Shown: positions 52,724 to 62,444 of the stretch, piece after piece
How positions within the stretch are numbered: the first letter of the stretch is position 1
Layout: every line of letters starts with the position of its first letter
NCBI GenBank assembly: GCA_905215345.1
Contig: CAJMPR010000012.1
Span: forward strand, 59,623 to 123,622
Origin: an uncultured bacterium
GTDB taxonomy: Bacteria; Bacteroidota; Bacteroidia; Bacteroidales; Bacteroidaceae
Length of the DNA stretch: 64,000 nt
Direction: 5' to 3'
The notes under the pieces: model-generated
Told to the model about the DNA's origin: nothing
Database searches by the model: none
Seen by the model: only the letters and a program-made list of their open reading frames with translations
Position numbers and translations under genes: made by a program

Positions 52724-55444
52724 ATGGAGAAGAAAAGAGTTTATACCTTTGGTAACGGTCAGGCAGAAGGAAAAGCCGACATGAAAAATCTTTTGGGGGG
52801 TAAAGGAGCTAACTTGGCAGAAATGAACCTCATTGGAGTTCCGGTTCCTCCGGGCTTTACAATTACGACAGATGTTTGTACAGAATATTACGAAATGGGG
52901 CAGGATAATGTAGTTGCTCTATTGAAGAAAGAAGTTGAAGATGCTATTGCGCATGTAGAAACATTAATGCGCTCTAAATTTGGTGACGTTGAGAATCCGT
53001 TATTGGTTTCGGTACGTTCCGGTGCACGTGCTTCTATGCCTGGTATGATGGATACCATCCTTAATCTTGGATTGAATGATGAGGTGGTGGAAGGTTTGAC
53101 ACGTAAGACCGGCAATGCCCGTTTTGCATGGGACTCTTATCGTCGTTTTGTGCAGATGTATGGTGATGTCGTATTGGGTATGAAGCCGGTAAATAAGGAA
53201 GATACTGATCCGTTTGAAGCTATTATAGAAGATGTGAAACATTCCAAAGGTGTGAAATTGGATAACGAACTGCAAGTAGAAGACCTCAAAGAGCTTGTAA
53301 AGAGATTTAAGGCTGCCGTGAAAGAGCAAACCGGAAAGGATTTTCCGACTTGTGCATACGAGCAGTTATGGGGTGCAGTTTGTGCCGTATTCAACTCATG
53401 GATGAACGAACGTGCTATTTTGTATCGTAAGATGGAGGGAATTCCTGATGAATGGGGTACAGCAGTTAGTGTTCAGGCAATGGTATTCGGTAATATGGGT
53501 GAAACATCTGCTACAGGTGTTTGCTTCAGTCGTGATGCTGCTACCGGTGAAGACTTGTTCAACGGTGAGTATTTAATCAATGCACAAGGTGAAGATGTAG
53601 TAGCCGGTATTCGTACACCCCAACAGATTACGATTATTGGTTCCAAACGCTGGGCTCAACTGGCAGGTGTAACTGAAGAAGACCGTGCTACTAAATATCC
53701 TTCTATGGAAGAGGCAATGCCGGAGATTTATAAACAACTGGACGCCTTGCAAACCAAATTGGAAAATCATTATAGAGATATGCAGGATATGGAGTTCACT
53801 GTGCAAGAAGGTAAACTTTGGTTCCTCCAAACACGTAATGGTAAACGCACCGGTGCTGCAATGGTAAAGATTGCTACAGACTTACTCCATCAAGGTATGA
53901 TTGATGAAAAGACGGCTATCATGCGTTGTGAACCGAATAAACTGGATGAACTGCTGCATCCTGTATTTGATAAGGCTGCTTTGAAACAGGCAAAAGTTTT
54001 GACTCGCGGTCTTCCGGCTTCTCCGGGTGCTGCTTGCGGTCAAATTGTATTCTTTGCTGATGATGCTGCTGACTGGCATGCTGCCGGTAAACGTGTGGTA
54101 ATGGTACGTATCGAAACTTCTCCCGAAGATTTGGCCGGTATGGCAGTTGCCGAAGGTATTCTGACGGCTCGAGGCGGTATGACTTCACATGCAGCGGTAG
54201 TTGCTCGTGGTATGGGTAAGTGTTGTGTTTCCGGTGCAGGAGCATTGAATATCGATTATAAAGCTCGTACGGTAGAAATAGACGGTGTTCTTTTGAAAGA
54301 AGGTGATTATATATCTTTGAATGGTAGTACAGGTGAAATTTATAATGGACAGGTAGAAACGAAAGCTGCTGAGTTGTCTGGTGACTTTGCCGAATTGATG
54401 AGTTTGGCCGATAAATATACCAAGTTGCAAGTACGCACGAATGCGGATACTCCGCATGATGCGGAAGTTGCCCGTAACTTCGGAGCAGTAGGTATCGGTC
54501 TTTGCCGTACAGAACACATGTTCTTTGAAGGTGAAAAGATTAAAGCTATGCGTGAAATGATTTTGGCAGAAAATGCCGAAGGACGTCGCAAGGCTTTAGC
54601 TAAAATCTTACCTTACCAACAAGCGGATTTCAAAGGTATCTTTGCAGCAATGGAAGGTTGTCCGGTGACAGTTCGTTTGCTCGATCCTCCTTTGCACGAG
54701 TTTGTTCCCCACGATTTGAAAGGGCAGCAGGAAATGGCTGATACAATGGGCGTAAGCCTTCAATATATCCAGCAACGTGTAGAAGCTCTTTGTGAACACA
54801 ATCCGATGTTGGGTCATCGTGGTTGCCGTCTGGGTAATACTTATCCTGAAATCACTCAGATGCAGACCCGTGCTATTCTTGGTGCAGCCCTGGAGCTGAA
54901 AAAAGAAGGTGTGGAGACTCATCCTGAAATAATGGTTCCGTTGACCGGTATTCTTTATGAGTTCAAGCAACAAGAAGAGGTTATCCGTGCCGAAGCAGCT
55001 AAGTTGTTTGCTGAAGTAGGTGACAGCATTGATTTCAAGGTTGGTACAATGATTGAAATACCACGTGCTGCCTTGACTGCTGACCGTATTGCTTCTTCTG
55101 CTGAGTTCTTCTCATTTGGTACGAATGACTTGACGCAGATGACATTCGGTTATTCACGTGATGATATTGCTTCTTTCTTACCGATTTATTTGGAAAAGAA
55201 GATTTTGAAAGTAGACCCGTTCCAGGTTCTCGACCAAAATGGTGTAGGACAGTTGATTCGTATGGCTACAGAAAAAGGCCGCGCCGTTCGTCCGGACTTG
55301 AAATGCGGTATTTGTGGTGAACATGGTGGTGAACCTTCTTCAGTTAAATTCTGCCATAAAGTAGGATTGAACTATGTGAGCTGTTCTCCTTTCCGAGTGC
55401 CAATCGCACGTTTGGCTGCGGCTCAGGCAGCTATTGAAGGCTAA
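52724..55444 (+). CDS. ppdK: Pyruvate, phosphate dikinase
   Basis: 906 residues. The N-terminal ATP-grasp domain opens with LLGGKGANLAEMNLIGVPVP. The central phosphohistidine domain has TARGGMTSHAAVVARGMGKC (H489 is the phosphorylated His). The C-terminal PEP/pyruvate TIM barrel has GIGLCRTEHMFF and ends with the catalytic Cys in KCGICGEHGGEPSS. The enzyme interconverts pyruvate, ATP and Pi with PEP, AMP and PPi, and in Bacteroides serves PEP/pyruvate turnover with PPi. It is monocistronic, with a -7 box at 52667-52674 and a terminator after. Confidence 0.97.
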   Translation: MEKKRVYTFGNGQAEGKADMKNLLGGKGANLAEMNLIGVPVPPGFTITTDVCTEYYEMGQDNVVALLKKEVEDAIAHVETLMRSKFGDVENPLLVSVRSGARASMPGMMDTILNLGLNDEVVEGLTRKTGNARFAWDSYRRFVQMYGDVVLGMKPVNKEDTDPFEAIIEDVKHSKGVKLDNELQVEDLKELVKRFKAAVKEQTGKDFPTCAYEQLWGAVCAVFNSWMNERAILYRKMEGIPDEWGTAVSVQAMVFGNMGETSATGVCFSRDAATGEDLFNGEYLINAQGEDVVAGIRTPQQITIIGSKRWAQLAGVTEEDRATKYPSMEEAMPEIYKQLDALQTKLENHYRDMQDMEFTVQEGKLWFLQTRNGKRTGAAMVKIATDLLHQGMIDEKTAIMRCEPNKLDELLHPVFDKAALKQAKVLTRGLPASPGAACGQIVFFADDAADWHAAGKRVVMVRIETSPEDLAGMAVAEGILTARGGMTSHAAVVARGMGKCCVSGAGALNIDYKARTVEIDGVLLKEGDYISLNGSTGEIYNGQVETKAAELSGDFAELMSLADKYTKLQVRTNADTPHDAEVARNFGAVGIGLCRTEHMFFEGEKIKAMREMILAENAEGRRKALAKILPYQQADFKGIFAAMEGCPVTVRLLDPPLHEFVPHDLKGQQEMADTMGVSLQYIQQRVEALCEHNPMLGHRGCRLGNTYPEITQMQTRAILGAALELKKEGVETHPEIMVPLTGILYEFKQQEEVIRAEAAKLFAEVGDSIDFKVGTMIEIPRAALTADRIASSAEFFSFGTNDLTQMTFGYSRDDIASFLPIYLEKKILKVDPFQVLDQNGVGQLIRMATEKGRAVRPDLKCGICGEHGGEPSSVKFCHKVGLNYVSCSPFRVPIARLAAAQAAIEG

Positions 55445-55469
55445 GATTAAAGCAATCATAAATAAAATA

Positions 55470-55513
55470 TTAGGCTGTATTCTCCTTTTGTGAGACTACG
55501 GCCTAATTTATTT
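55470..55513 (+). terminator. Terminator after ppdK
   Basis: TTAGGCTGTA (55470-55479) pairs with TACGGCCTAA (55497-55506) with one mismatch, followed by a T-rich stretch. Confidence 0.7.
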
Positions 55514-55555
55514 GAAAATATACGAAGCAAGTTCATAAAGTTATATTTTCTTTGT

Positions 55556-55563
55556 TATATTTG
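55556..55563 (+). promoter_or_regulatory. -7 box for the small histidine kinase
   Basis: TATATTTG lies 34 bp upstream of ATG 55598; the frame open from 55490 starts before the promoter and is therefore too long. Confidence 0.6.
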
Positions 55564-55597
55564 CACCAATATTATTTATCCAAACAGACAAATTACT

Positions 55598-56482
55598 ATG
55601 AAATCATTGGTTGCAGCAATGTTAGTAGATTGGGGGACTGATTTTTACCAAAAGAATGAGATTTTATTGATATGTTTCGCAGTGATTATTCTATTACTAT
55701 TAGTGATAATGATCATTGTATCTATTAGTAAGTCCAGACGTCTAAAAGCGTTGAAGCAGTTGAATGAAGTGGCAGAAGAAAGCATGCAACTTAAAAATGC
55801 TTTTATTGCCAATATGACTCATGAGATACGAACTCCCTTAAATGCAATTGTAGGTTTTACAACAATTCTTGCCGAAACTGATAATTTGGGTAAAGAAGAG
55901 CGTATGGCTTTTCTGAATGAGATCAATGAAAACAAGGATGTACTGTTGCAAATGGTGAATGATTTGCTGGACTACTCCAAGATAGAAGCAAATACATTAG
56001 AGTATAATGATACAGAGGTAGATGTGAATGCGTTGATTATGGAAACTTGTGTTGCGGAAAACATGCATACCCGTACTTCCGGCATTCAGGTTGAGTTTGT
56101 GGAAAAACTGCCTCAATGTCGTCTGAAGATTGATCGCATACGCTTTTGTCAAGTGGTCGGTAATCTGGTGAGAAACGCATTAAAGTTTACGGAACATGGT
56201 AGTGTGAAGGTTGGATGCAGAAGACTAAGTAATCAAAATTTTTATTTCTATGTAGCAGATACCGGATGTGGCATTGAAGAAGAAAGTCGTCGGGCTATAT
56301 TCGAGCGTTTTGTAAAGATGAATTATAATATACGTGGTACCGGTTTAGGTCTTTCCATTGTAAAATCCATTATAGAGCATTATGGAGGAGGCATTGGAGT
56401 GGAATCGAAGAAAGGAGAGGGTTCTACTTTCTATTTTACTCTGCCCGCGAAACTTGAATATAAGGAATATGGCAAATTTTAA
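55598..56482 (+). CDS. Membrane-bound orphan histidine kinase
   Basis: 294 residues from ATG 55598 (MKSLVAAMLVDWG). One membrane helix (ILLICFAVIILLLLVIMIIV, about 20-40) leads straight into a HisKA domain with AFIANMTHEIRTPLNAIVGF (phosphorylated His near residue 72) and a HATPase_c domain with NLVRNALKFT, DTGCGIEEE and GTGLGLSIVKS. It has no extracellular sensor domain and no receiver. No response regulator gene is in this window, so its partner must be elsewhere. Its stop overlaps the convergent TenI/ThiE-like stop by 4 bp. Confidence 0.9.
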   Translation: MKSLVAAMLVDWGTDFYQKNEILLICFAVIILLLLVIMIIVSISKSRRLKALKQLNEVAEESMQLKNAFIANMTHEIRTPLNAIVGFTTILAETDNLGKEERMAFLNEINENKDVLLQMVNDLLDYSKIEANTLEYNDTEVDVNALIMETCVAENMHTRTSGIQVEFVEKLPQCRLKIDRIRFCQVVGNLVRNALKFTEHGSVKVGCRRLSNQNFYFYVADTGCGIEEESRRAIFERFVKMNYNIRGTGLGLSIVKSIIEHYGGGIGVESKKGEGSTFYFTLPAKLEYKEYGKF

Positions 56483-57087
56483 TCGGCCATTTCTTTCAAC
56501 CTTTTAAAGTGTCTAATGACTTCCAGGTAATCATGATCTGTACGGGCATTAAACTTGTTCCATAAATCGCCCAATATAACAGCGCCACCAAAGCCATAGT
56601 CTTTGATTTCCAATATGTTTTCGGGGGTTATTCCACCTAAGGCCATTACTTTATTATCTATAATTTTGGCTTTTCCTGCCTGCCTAAGTTCTTCGGGTGC
56701 ATATCCTGAAAGAGTTCCTTGTTTAGTAATACAGTCATATATGGGACTCATAAACAAGTAGTCGTAGAAATGTTTTTTATTTGGTACGTCTTCTATTGAG
56801 TGACAAGTACAACTGATGTGCCCGAAATAGTCATGAGGTTCTTGAGGATTGCGGGCATTTAAGTGAATACCCATCAAATTAAATTCTTCTTTCAGATAGA
56901 AATGCTCATGAGTCACAATGCGTTTGTGATATTTTTCAGGAATCAGTGTCAGAAGTCGTTCTGCATACATCGCCGGAGTTTCCGGCTTTCTAAGATGCAG
57001 AATATCCAACCCTTCTTCAAAGAGCGCCGTGATAATTTTGTCTTCTTCCACAAAGAAAGTGGGTGCTGTGACTACAATAAGTTTCAT
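56479..57087 (-). CDS. TenI/ThiE-like thiamine phosphate synthase family protein
   Basis: 202 residues from ATG 57087 (MKLIVVTAPTFF); a -7 box TAACTTTG at 57114-57121 on the minus strand rules out the longer start. The TIM barrel has LDILHLRKPE, MGIHLNARN, CTCHSIED, SPIYDCITKQG and MALGGITPEN. The ThiE condensation of HMP-PP with thiazole phosphate needs a Gln/Arg pocket (QLREK); here the motif is HLRKP, closer to TenI, which catalyses thiazole aromatisation. No other thiamine genes are adjacent. Either function is possible. Confidence 0.85.
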   Translation of the reverse strand: MKLIVVTAPTFFVEEDKIITALFEEGLDILHLRKPETPAMYAERLLTLIPEKYHKRIVTHEHFYLKEEFNLMGIHLNARNPQEPHDYFGHISCTCHSIEDVPNKKHFYDYLFMSPIYDCITKQGTLSGYAPEELRQAGKAKIIDNKVMALGGITPENILEIKDYGFGGAVILGDLWNKFNARTDHDYLEVIRHFKRLKEMAD

Positions 57088-57113
57088 TTCTTTTATTGAG
57101 CTGTTACGATTAG

Positions 57114-57121
57114 CAAAGTTA
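57114..57121 (-). promoter_or_regulatory. -7 box for the TenI/ThiE-like gene
   Basis: TAACTTTG on the minus strand, 26 bp upstream of ATG 57087. No TPP riboswitch was recognised between it and the start. Confidence 0.6.
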
Positions 57122-57169
57122 AGCAATCATAGCTTCAGATGCCAATGTTTTTCTTTAAAATATGTTAGA

Positions 57170-59158
57170 TTATTCTTTGATGGGATGAGAGAATACAAAT
57201 CTCGCTCCTTCTTTGTAGTTCTTGTCTATCCATATTTCGCCACCCATAGATTGAATGATACGTTGACAGATGGGCAGTCCTAACCCCGTACCCTGTACAA
57301 ATTCATTTACTTTCTCAAATCGTTCGAATACTTTTCTTTGTGCTTTTTCTGGAATACCGCAACCTGTATCGGTAACCGAGAATACCAACTGCTTATGCTG
57401 TGTGTCTTTCTCGATAGCCAGAGTGATAGAACCGTCTTCCGGAGTAAACTTCAAAGCGTTGTTCAGCAAATTAGTAATAATCTGCTGTAAACGCAGCGGG
57501 TCAGTATATAATTCGTAATATTCTATGAAAGGCTTGAATATAAGCCGGGCATTTGTATTTTTGTTAGTATCGGTAGTCTTGATGATATTCCGGCAAAACT
57601 CAATCACATTACATTTTTCATAATTGAATTGCATTTTCCCGGATTCCAGACGGGAAATATCCAGAATATCATTGATAAGTTGTAGTAGTAAGTTGGAGTT
57701 TGTTTCAATGATTCCGGCGAATTCTTTCTCTTCTGAGGTGGCATGTTTCATACCTACCAGCAAACTGGAGAACCCGACAATGGCATTAAGAGGAGTACGA
57801 ATCTCGTGGCTCATGTTGGAGACAAATGTACTTTTCATTCTGTTGGCTTCTTCTGCACGCTCTTTGGCGGAACGCAACTCTATTTGAGACGCTTCCAGTC
57901 GTGCCTTGTCCTCGGTGAGAACTTGAGCATAAGTTTGCAGTTTATGACTGAGGATACGTATCTTGAAATAGAAATACATGGAGATGCAAAAACCTATCAA
58001 TAGAAGAGTGAAGACTATAATAGCAATGGTCACTTCAAAACGGTAAGCTTCGAAGAAACTGGGTTTTTTATTTATGAATATGCTGTTGGCGGGTAAGTTA
58101 TGTTCTTCAAATTTCAATTCTTTGATTTTCTGCATATCAAATTGATAACGATTGGGCAATAATATAAATTCATGTTGGTTCTTTCCTTCGTTCAATAATT
58201 GATATGCCTTTTCTCCCAACATGCTTCCTACTCCGTCGTATTGCGGAATAAATCCACCGATAGCCCAATAACCGATAGCCGATCCTGTAAGGCTGAATGT
58301 CGGTATTGTGTCATTTACGCGTATAAAAGCAATTGAGGCATTGTTCATATAAGTATTGTCATTCTGGTCTATTCTCCAAGTACCTAGTATGTTGACGGTA
58401 TTTGGTGGTAATTCTTGATATAACCGGCATGCCCTGTTTAAATCTAGTACTCGTCCGTCTATAAAGATAGGCGTTAATTCGTAATGGTCTTTCAGCATTT
58501 GTTGCATATATACCTTTTGACTTACTCCATTATAAGTATTATCTGATATAAAAGATATATGGCGGGTGTCAGGATAAAAGTCCTTAATCAGCTGAATACT
58601 TTTATCCACATGGTAATCATAAGCAACGGCACATTTTACATTCGGCCTTTGCTTCATCTCTTCCAGTAAATTGACCGGTACAGGATTATATGAAGAAAGT
58701 GTATCATTTTCTGTGGGTAATGGGATGCCGTATGTAAAGGTCATTGCACACATCACAGGAATCTGCTGATAGGTTGCATCAGTCAGCGAGAGATAGCTGG
58801 ACCAAGCTTCGCCACCTAATAATATGATAAGTTTTACGTTGCTATGCTTCTTTAGTATCTGAATAAACTTACTTTTCCAGGTGTGCGCCTGTGAAAAGGT
58901 AGTAATATTCATGTTTTCTATTACAATGTTGCCATTACCGCCAACACTTTTATGTTTGCTGATAAATTCATTTATGAAATTATAAACATATTGTGTATCG
59001 GATGTGTACGAATTGATAAATAGAATTTCTTTTTTAAGGTCATCGGTTTTTTGAGCATAAGAAAAAGGTATAGATAAAAAGAGAAAACCGAAGAACAATA
59101 AAATGACAATTCTGAAAGTTTCGTATGTATATCTACGTTTCAGCATATTTACTCGCAT
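57170..59158 (-). CDS. Orphan histidine kinase with periplasmic-binding-protein-like sensor
   Basis: 662 residues from ATG 59158 (MRVNMLKRR); an ATG at 59146 is also possible. The signal-anchor end is SIPFSYAQ. A periplasmic domain of about 340 residues (EILFINSYTSDTQYVYNF, VKLIILLGGEAWSSYL) resembles type-1 periplasmic-binding/ABC substrate-binding folds. A membrane helix (VTIAIIVFTLLLIGFCISMY) precedes a coiled coil, a HisKA with FVSNMSHEIRTPLNAIVGFS, and a HATPase_c with NLLNNALKFTPEDGS and GTGLGLPICQRI. There is no receiver domain or HTH. The ligand is unknown. A -7 box TATTTTTG is at 59171-59178. Confidence 0.88.
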   Translation of the reverse strand: MRVNMLKRRYTYETFRIVILLFFGFLFLSIPFSYAQKTDDLKKEILFINSYTSDTQYVYNFINEFISKHKSVGGNGNIVIENMNITTFSQAHTWKSKFIQILKKHSNVKLIILLGGEAWSSYLSLTDATYQQIPVMCAMTFTYGIPLPTENDTLSSYNPVPVNLLEEMKQRPNVKCAVAYDYHVDKSIQLIKDFYPDTRHISFISDNTYNGVSQKVYMQQMLKDHYELTPIFIDGRVLDLNRACRLYQELPPNTVNILGTWRIDQNDNTYMNNASIAFIRVNDTIPTFSLTGSAIGYWAIGGFIPQYDGVGSMLGEKAYQLLNEGKNQHEFILLPNRYQFDMQKIKELKFEEHNLPANSIFINKKPSFFEAYRFEVTIAIIVFTLLLIGFCISMYFYFKIRILSHKLQTYAQVLTEDKARLEASQIELRSAKERAEEANRMKSTFVSNMSHEIRTPLNAIVGFSSLLVGMKHATSEEKEFAGIIETNSNLLLQLINDILDISRLESGKMQFNYEKCNVIEFCRNIIKTTDTNKNTNARLIFKPFIEYYELYTDPLRLQQIITNLLNNALKFTPEDGSITLAIEKDTQHKQLVFSVTDTGCGIPEKAQRKVFERFEKVNEFVQGTGLGLPICQRIIQSMGGEIWIDKNYKEGARFVFSHPIKE

Positions 59159-59170
59159 TTTATATTTGTA

Positions 59171-59178
59171 CAAAAATA
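59171..59178 (-). promoter_or_regulatory. -7 box for the large histidine kinase
   Basis: TATTTTTG on the minus strand, 12 bp upstream of ATG 59158. Confidence 0.5.
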
Positions 59179-59217
59179 GTAATTGTGTAAGGAAATAGCA
59201 ATAAATATATAAATACA

Positions 59218-59256
59218 AAGCGCACCTGAAGCTTTATATGGCTTACAGATGCGCTT
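59218..59256 (-). terminator. Terminator after superoxide dismutase
   Basis: AAGCGCACCTGAAGC (59218-59232) pairs with GCTTACAGATGCGCTT (59241-59256), 8-nt loop; on the minus strand it is followed by a T-rich stretch. Confidence 0.75.
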
Positions 59257-59281
59257 CTAACAAGCTTTATGAAGGATTTGC

Positions 59282-59866
59282 CTATTTCATTCGTTTACCT
59301 ACTACATCCCAATCAACAATGTTCCATAAAGCATTCACATGATCGGCACGTTTGTTCTGATAATCCAGATAGTAAGCATGTTCCCAAACATCGAATCCCA
59401 GTAGTGGAATTAATCCGGCACGGACAGGGTTGCTGCCGTTGGGTTCTTTGGTGATATGCAACTTACCATTCTTATCAACGGAAAGCCATGCCCAACCGGA
59501 GCCGAATAAACCGACAGCAGCAGCATTGAATTCTTTCTTGAAATTCTCAAAGCTGCCGAAGTCGCGATTAATCGCTTCTGCCAGCTTTCCTGTCGGCTCG
59601 CTATGAGACGGTTTAGGAGAGAATTGCAGGAAATATAAGGTGTGGTTCAGCGTTTGCCCGGCATTATTGAAGATAGCACCGTCCGGTGCAGTAGCCACGA
59701 TAGTAACTAAATCTTTGTTTTCATACTCTGTACCGGGAATAAGGTTATTGAGGTTATTCACGTACGTTTGAAGATGTTTACCATAATGGTAATCTATTGT
59801 TTGCTGACTGATTACAGGTTCCAACGCATTGTTTGCGTAAGGAAGTTTTGGCATTTCGTGTGTCAT
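59282..59866 (-). CDS. sodB: Fe/Mn superoxide dismutase
   Basis: 194 residues from ATG 59866 (MTHEMPKLPYANNALEPVI), the normal SodB start; the frame is open 12 codons further. The four metal ligands are visible in HYGKHLQTYVNNLN (first His), LNHTLYFLQF, and GFDVWEHAYYLDYQNKRADH (Asp and His). Bacteroides SODs of this type can use Fe or Mn depending on conditions. It dismutates superoxide in the cytoplasm and is important for oxygen tolerance in these anaerobes. It lies between the large kinase gene and uvrD. Confidence 0.95.
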   Translation of the reverse strand: MTHEMPKLPYANNALEPVISQQTIDYHYGKHLQTYVNNLNNLIPGTEYENKDLVTIVATAPDGAIFNNAGQTLNHTLYFLQFSPKPSHSEPTGKLAEAINRDFGSFENFKKEFNAAAVGLFGSGWAWLSVDKNGKLHITKEPNGSNPVRAGLIPLLGFDVWEHAYYLDYQNKRADHVNALWNIVDWDVVGKRMK

Positions 59867-59984
59867 AATCATTATCATTAAAGACATTAATAACGTATTC
59901 ATAAGTTCAATTATTAAATTTTGAAACTTTATTATACTAACACGATAACCTATGGAAATGTTCGCCCGTGTCCGAACCTTTTTC

Positions 59985-59992
59985 TATCTTTG
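59985..59992 (+). promoter_or_regulatory. -7 box for the UvrD/PcrA helicase
   Basis: TATCTTTG, 31 bp upstream of ATG 60024, with TTCG at 59961-59964 (20-bp spacing). Confidence 0.6.
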
Positions 59993-60023
59993 CGCAAAGT
60001 TTATCGTTTAGATTAACAAGAAT

Positions 60024-62393
60024 ATGCCCGATTATATAGAAGAACTGAATGAAGGACAACGTGCTGCCGTGCTCTACAATGAAGGACCGTCATTGGTGAT
60101 AGCCGGTGCCGGTTCGGGAAAGACACGTGTTCTGACATACAAGATAGCTTATCTGCTGGAACATGGATATCAACCGTGGAATATTCTGGCATTGACTTTT
60201 ACCAATAAGGCTGCCCGTGAGATGAAAGAGCGTATTGCCCGTCAGGTGGGAATGGAACGTGCCCGCCATCTGTGGATGGGAACATTTCACTCTATTTTCT
60301 TGCGTATACTTCATGTTGAAGCTGGGCAGATAGGATTTACTTCCCAATTTACTATTTATGATACGGCGGACAGTAAAAGCCTGATACGTTCTATTATTAA
60401 AGAAATGGGGTTGGACGAAAAAGTTTATAAGCCCGGAACGGTACAGGCACGTATATCTAATGCCAAAAACCATTTGGTCTCTCCTGCCGGTTATGCCAAT
60501 AACAAAGAGGTTTATGAAGGAGATCGAGCTGCCAAGATGCCTGCAATCCGTGATATATATAACCGCTATTGGGAGCGTTGCCGACAGGCGGATGCTATGG
60601 ATTTTGATGATTTATTATTTTATACTTTCTTGTTGTTTCGTGACCATCCCGAAGTGCTTGCACGGTATCAGGCACAGTTTCGCTATATCCTGGTTGATGA
60701 ATATCAAGATACTAATTATGCCCAACACAGTATTGTGCTTCAGTTGGCTAAGGAACATCAACATATCTGTGTGGTTGGGGATGATGCACAAAGTATTTAC
60801 TCCTTTCGTGGAGCAGACATTGATAATATACTGTATTTTACTAAGGTATATCCGGGGACAAAGGTCTTTAAGTTGGAACAAAATTACCGCTCCACACAGA
60901 CTATCGTTTCTGCGGCCAATAGCCTGATAGAGAAAAACCAGCGCCAAATACGTAAAGAAGTTTTTTCAGAGAAAGAAAAAGGAGAAGCCATTGGAGTATA
61001 TCAGGCTTACAGTGATGTGGAAGAGGGGGATATCGTAATTAATAAAATTGCGGAGTTACGCCGTCAAAACAACTATGCTTATTCTGATTTTGCCATACTT
61101 TATCGAACCAATGCTCAAAGCCGTGTATTCGAAGAGGCAATGCGTAAGCGTGGAATGCCTTACCGCATCTATGGCGGTTTGTCCTTTTACCAACGTAAGG
61201 AAATAAAGGATGTGATTGCCTATTTCCGCTTGGTTGCCAACCCGAATGATGAGGAAGCTTTCAAACGTATTATTAACTATCCGGTACGCGGGATAGGCGA
61301 TACGACAGTACGTAAAATTATTACCGCTGCTACCGGGAATAATGTAAGTCTTTGGGCTGTACTTTGTGAACCTCTGAGTTATGGGCTGAACTTCAATAAG
61401 GGCACTGCCGCAAAATTACAAGGGTTTCGTGACCTGATAATCGGCTTTATAGAAAATGCTTCCGAAAAAAATGCCTATGAAATAGGAGCGGATATTATCC
61501 GCCAATCCGGTATTATTAATGATGTATGCCAAGACAACTCTCCGGAAAATCTTAGCCGGAAAGAAAATATTGAAGAGTTGGCAAATGGTTTGAGCGATTT
61601 CTGCGCCCAGCGTCAGGAAGAAGGCAATACTAATATTTTCTTGGGAGATTTTCTTTCTGAAGTTTCTTTGCTAACCGACCAGGACTCGGACAAGGATGGA
61701 GATGATGAGAAAATAACTTTGATGACTGTGCATTCTGCCAAAGGATTGGAATTTAGAAATGTATTTGTAGTCGGCATGGAAGAAAATCTATTTCCAAGCG
61801 GTATGGCAGGCGATTCGCCACGTGCATTGGAGGAGGAACGCCGCCTGTTCTATGTTGCTATCACGCGCGCCGAAGACCATTGTTTCCTGACCTATGCCAA
61901 GAGTCGCTATCGTTATGGAAAGATGGAGTTCGGCAGTATGAGCCGTTTTTTGAAAGATATCGATGTACGTTTCCTCCGGTTACCTCAAGATGCCGGATTA
62001 AGTCGTAGCATAGATGAGAATGCTGATTCGTTTCGTCGTGAGAATAAAGGAGGATTTTCTTCTTTCCATGAAAAGAGAGAAGAAGACTTCTATAAAAAGA
62101 AGGAAGAAAGTTTCCATTCCAAACAGCAGATTATTGCTCCGACTGTTCCACGGAACTTGAAACGGGTAACGCCTTCCGTGGGAAATGCCGTCACTCCCAC
62201 TTCCGGGATTTTGGGAGGTACGCATGGAAACAGTGTGCAGCAAGGACAACTTATCGAACATGAACGTTTCGGTTTGGGGGAAGTCTTGAAGGTAGAAGGA
62301 GAAGGTGACAATGCTAAAGCCACTATTCGTTTCAAAAATGCAGGAGACAAGCAACTTCTTTTGCGCTTCGCGCGTTTTAAAGTAATAGGGTAG
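60024..62393 (+). CDS. UvrD/PcrA-type superfamily 1 DNA helicase
   Basis: 789 residues. Helicase motifs are in order: Q motif LNEGQRAAV, motif I VIAGAGSGKTRVL (about 27-33), Ia LALTFTNKAAREMKERI, II FRYILVDEYQDTNY, III VVGDDAQSIYSFRGAD, IV LEQNYRSTQTIV, V LMTVHSAKGLEFRNVFVVGM and VI EEERRLFYVAITRA. The C-terminus ends in a basic Tudor-like region (GQLIEHERFGLGEVLKVEGE) as in PcrA/UvrD. It unwinds DNA 3' to 5' in excision repair and removes RecA filaments or transcription roadblocks. It has its own -7 box. Confidence 0.94.
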   Translation: MPDYIEELNEGQRAAVLYNEGPSLVIAGAGSGKTRVLTYKIAYLLEHGYQPWNILALTFTNKAAREMKERIARQVGMERARHLWMGTFHSIFLRILHVEAGQIGFTSQFTIYDTADSKSLIRSIIKEMGLDEKVYKPGTVQARISNAKNHLVSPAGYANNKEVYEGDRAAKMPAIRDIYNRYWERCRQADAMDFDDLLFYTFLLFRDHPEVLARYQAQFRYILVDEYQDTNYAQHSIVLQLAKEHQHICVVGDDAQSIYSFRGADIDNILYFTKVYPGTKVFKLEQNYRSTQTIVSAANSLIEKNQRQIRKEVFSEKEKGEAIGVYQAYSDVEEGDIVINKIAELRRQNNYAYSDFAILYRTNAQSRVFEEAMRKRGMPYRIYGGLSFYQRKEIKDVIAYFRLVANPNDEEAFKRIINYPVRGIGDTTVRKIITAATGNNVSLWAVLCEPLSYGLNFNKGTAAKLQGFRDLIIGFIENASEKNAYEIGADIIRQSGIINDVCQDNSPENLSRKENIEELANGLSDFCAQRQEEGNTNIFLGDFLSEVSLLTDQDSDKDGDDEKITLMTVHSAKGLEFRNVFVVGMEENLFPSGMAGDSPRALEEERRLFYVAITRAEDHCFLTYAKSRYRYGKMEFGSMSRFLKDIDVRFLRLPQDAGLSRSIDENADSFRRENKGGFSSFHEKREEDFYKKKEESFHSKQQIIAPTVPRNLKRVTPSVGNAVTPTSGILGGTHGNSVQQGQLIEHERFGLGEVLKVEGEGDNAKATIRFKNAGDKQLLLRFARFKVIG

Positions 62394-62444
62394 GTTAAAC
62401 ATGTTTACATAAATACCTGCCATTAATAAATTCATCTATTTGTG

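Noticed and set aside
57088..57169. TPP riboswitch for the TenI/ThiE-like gene or poxB
   Set aside because: The gap upstream of the TenI/ThiE-like start is too short and lacks the conserved CTGAGA element. The region before poxB has only the palindrome.
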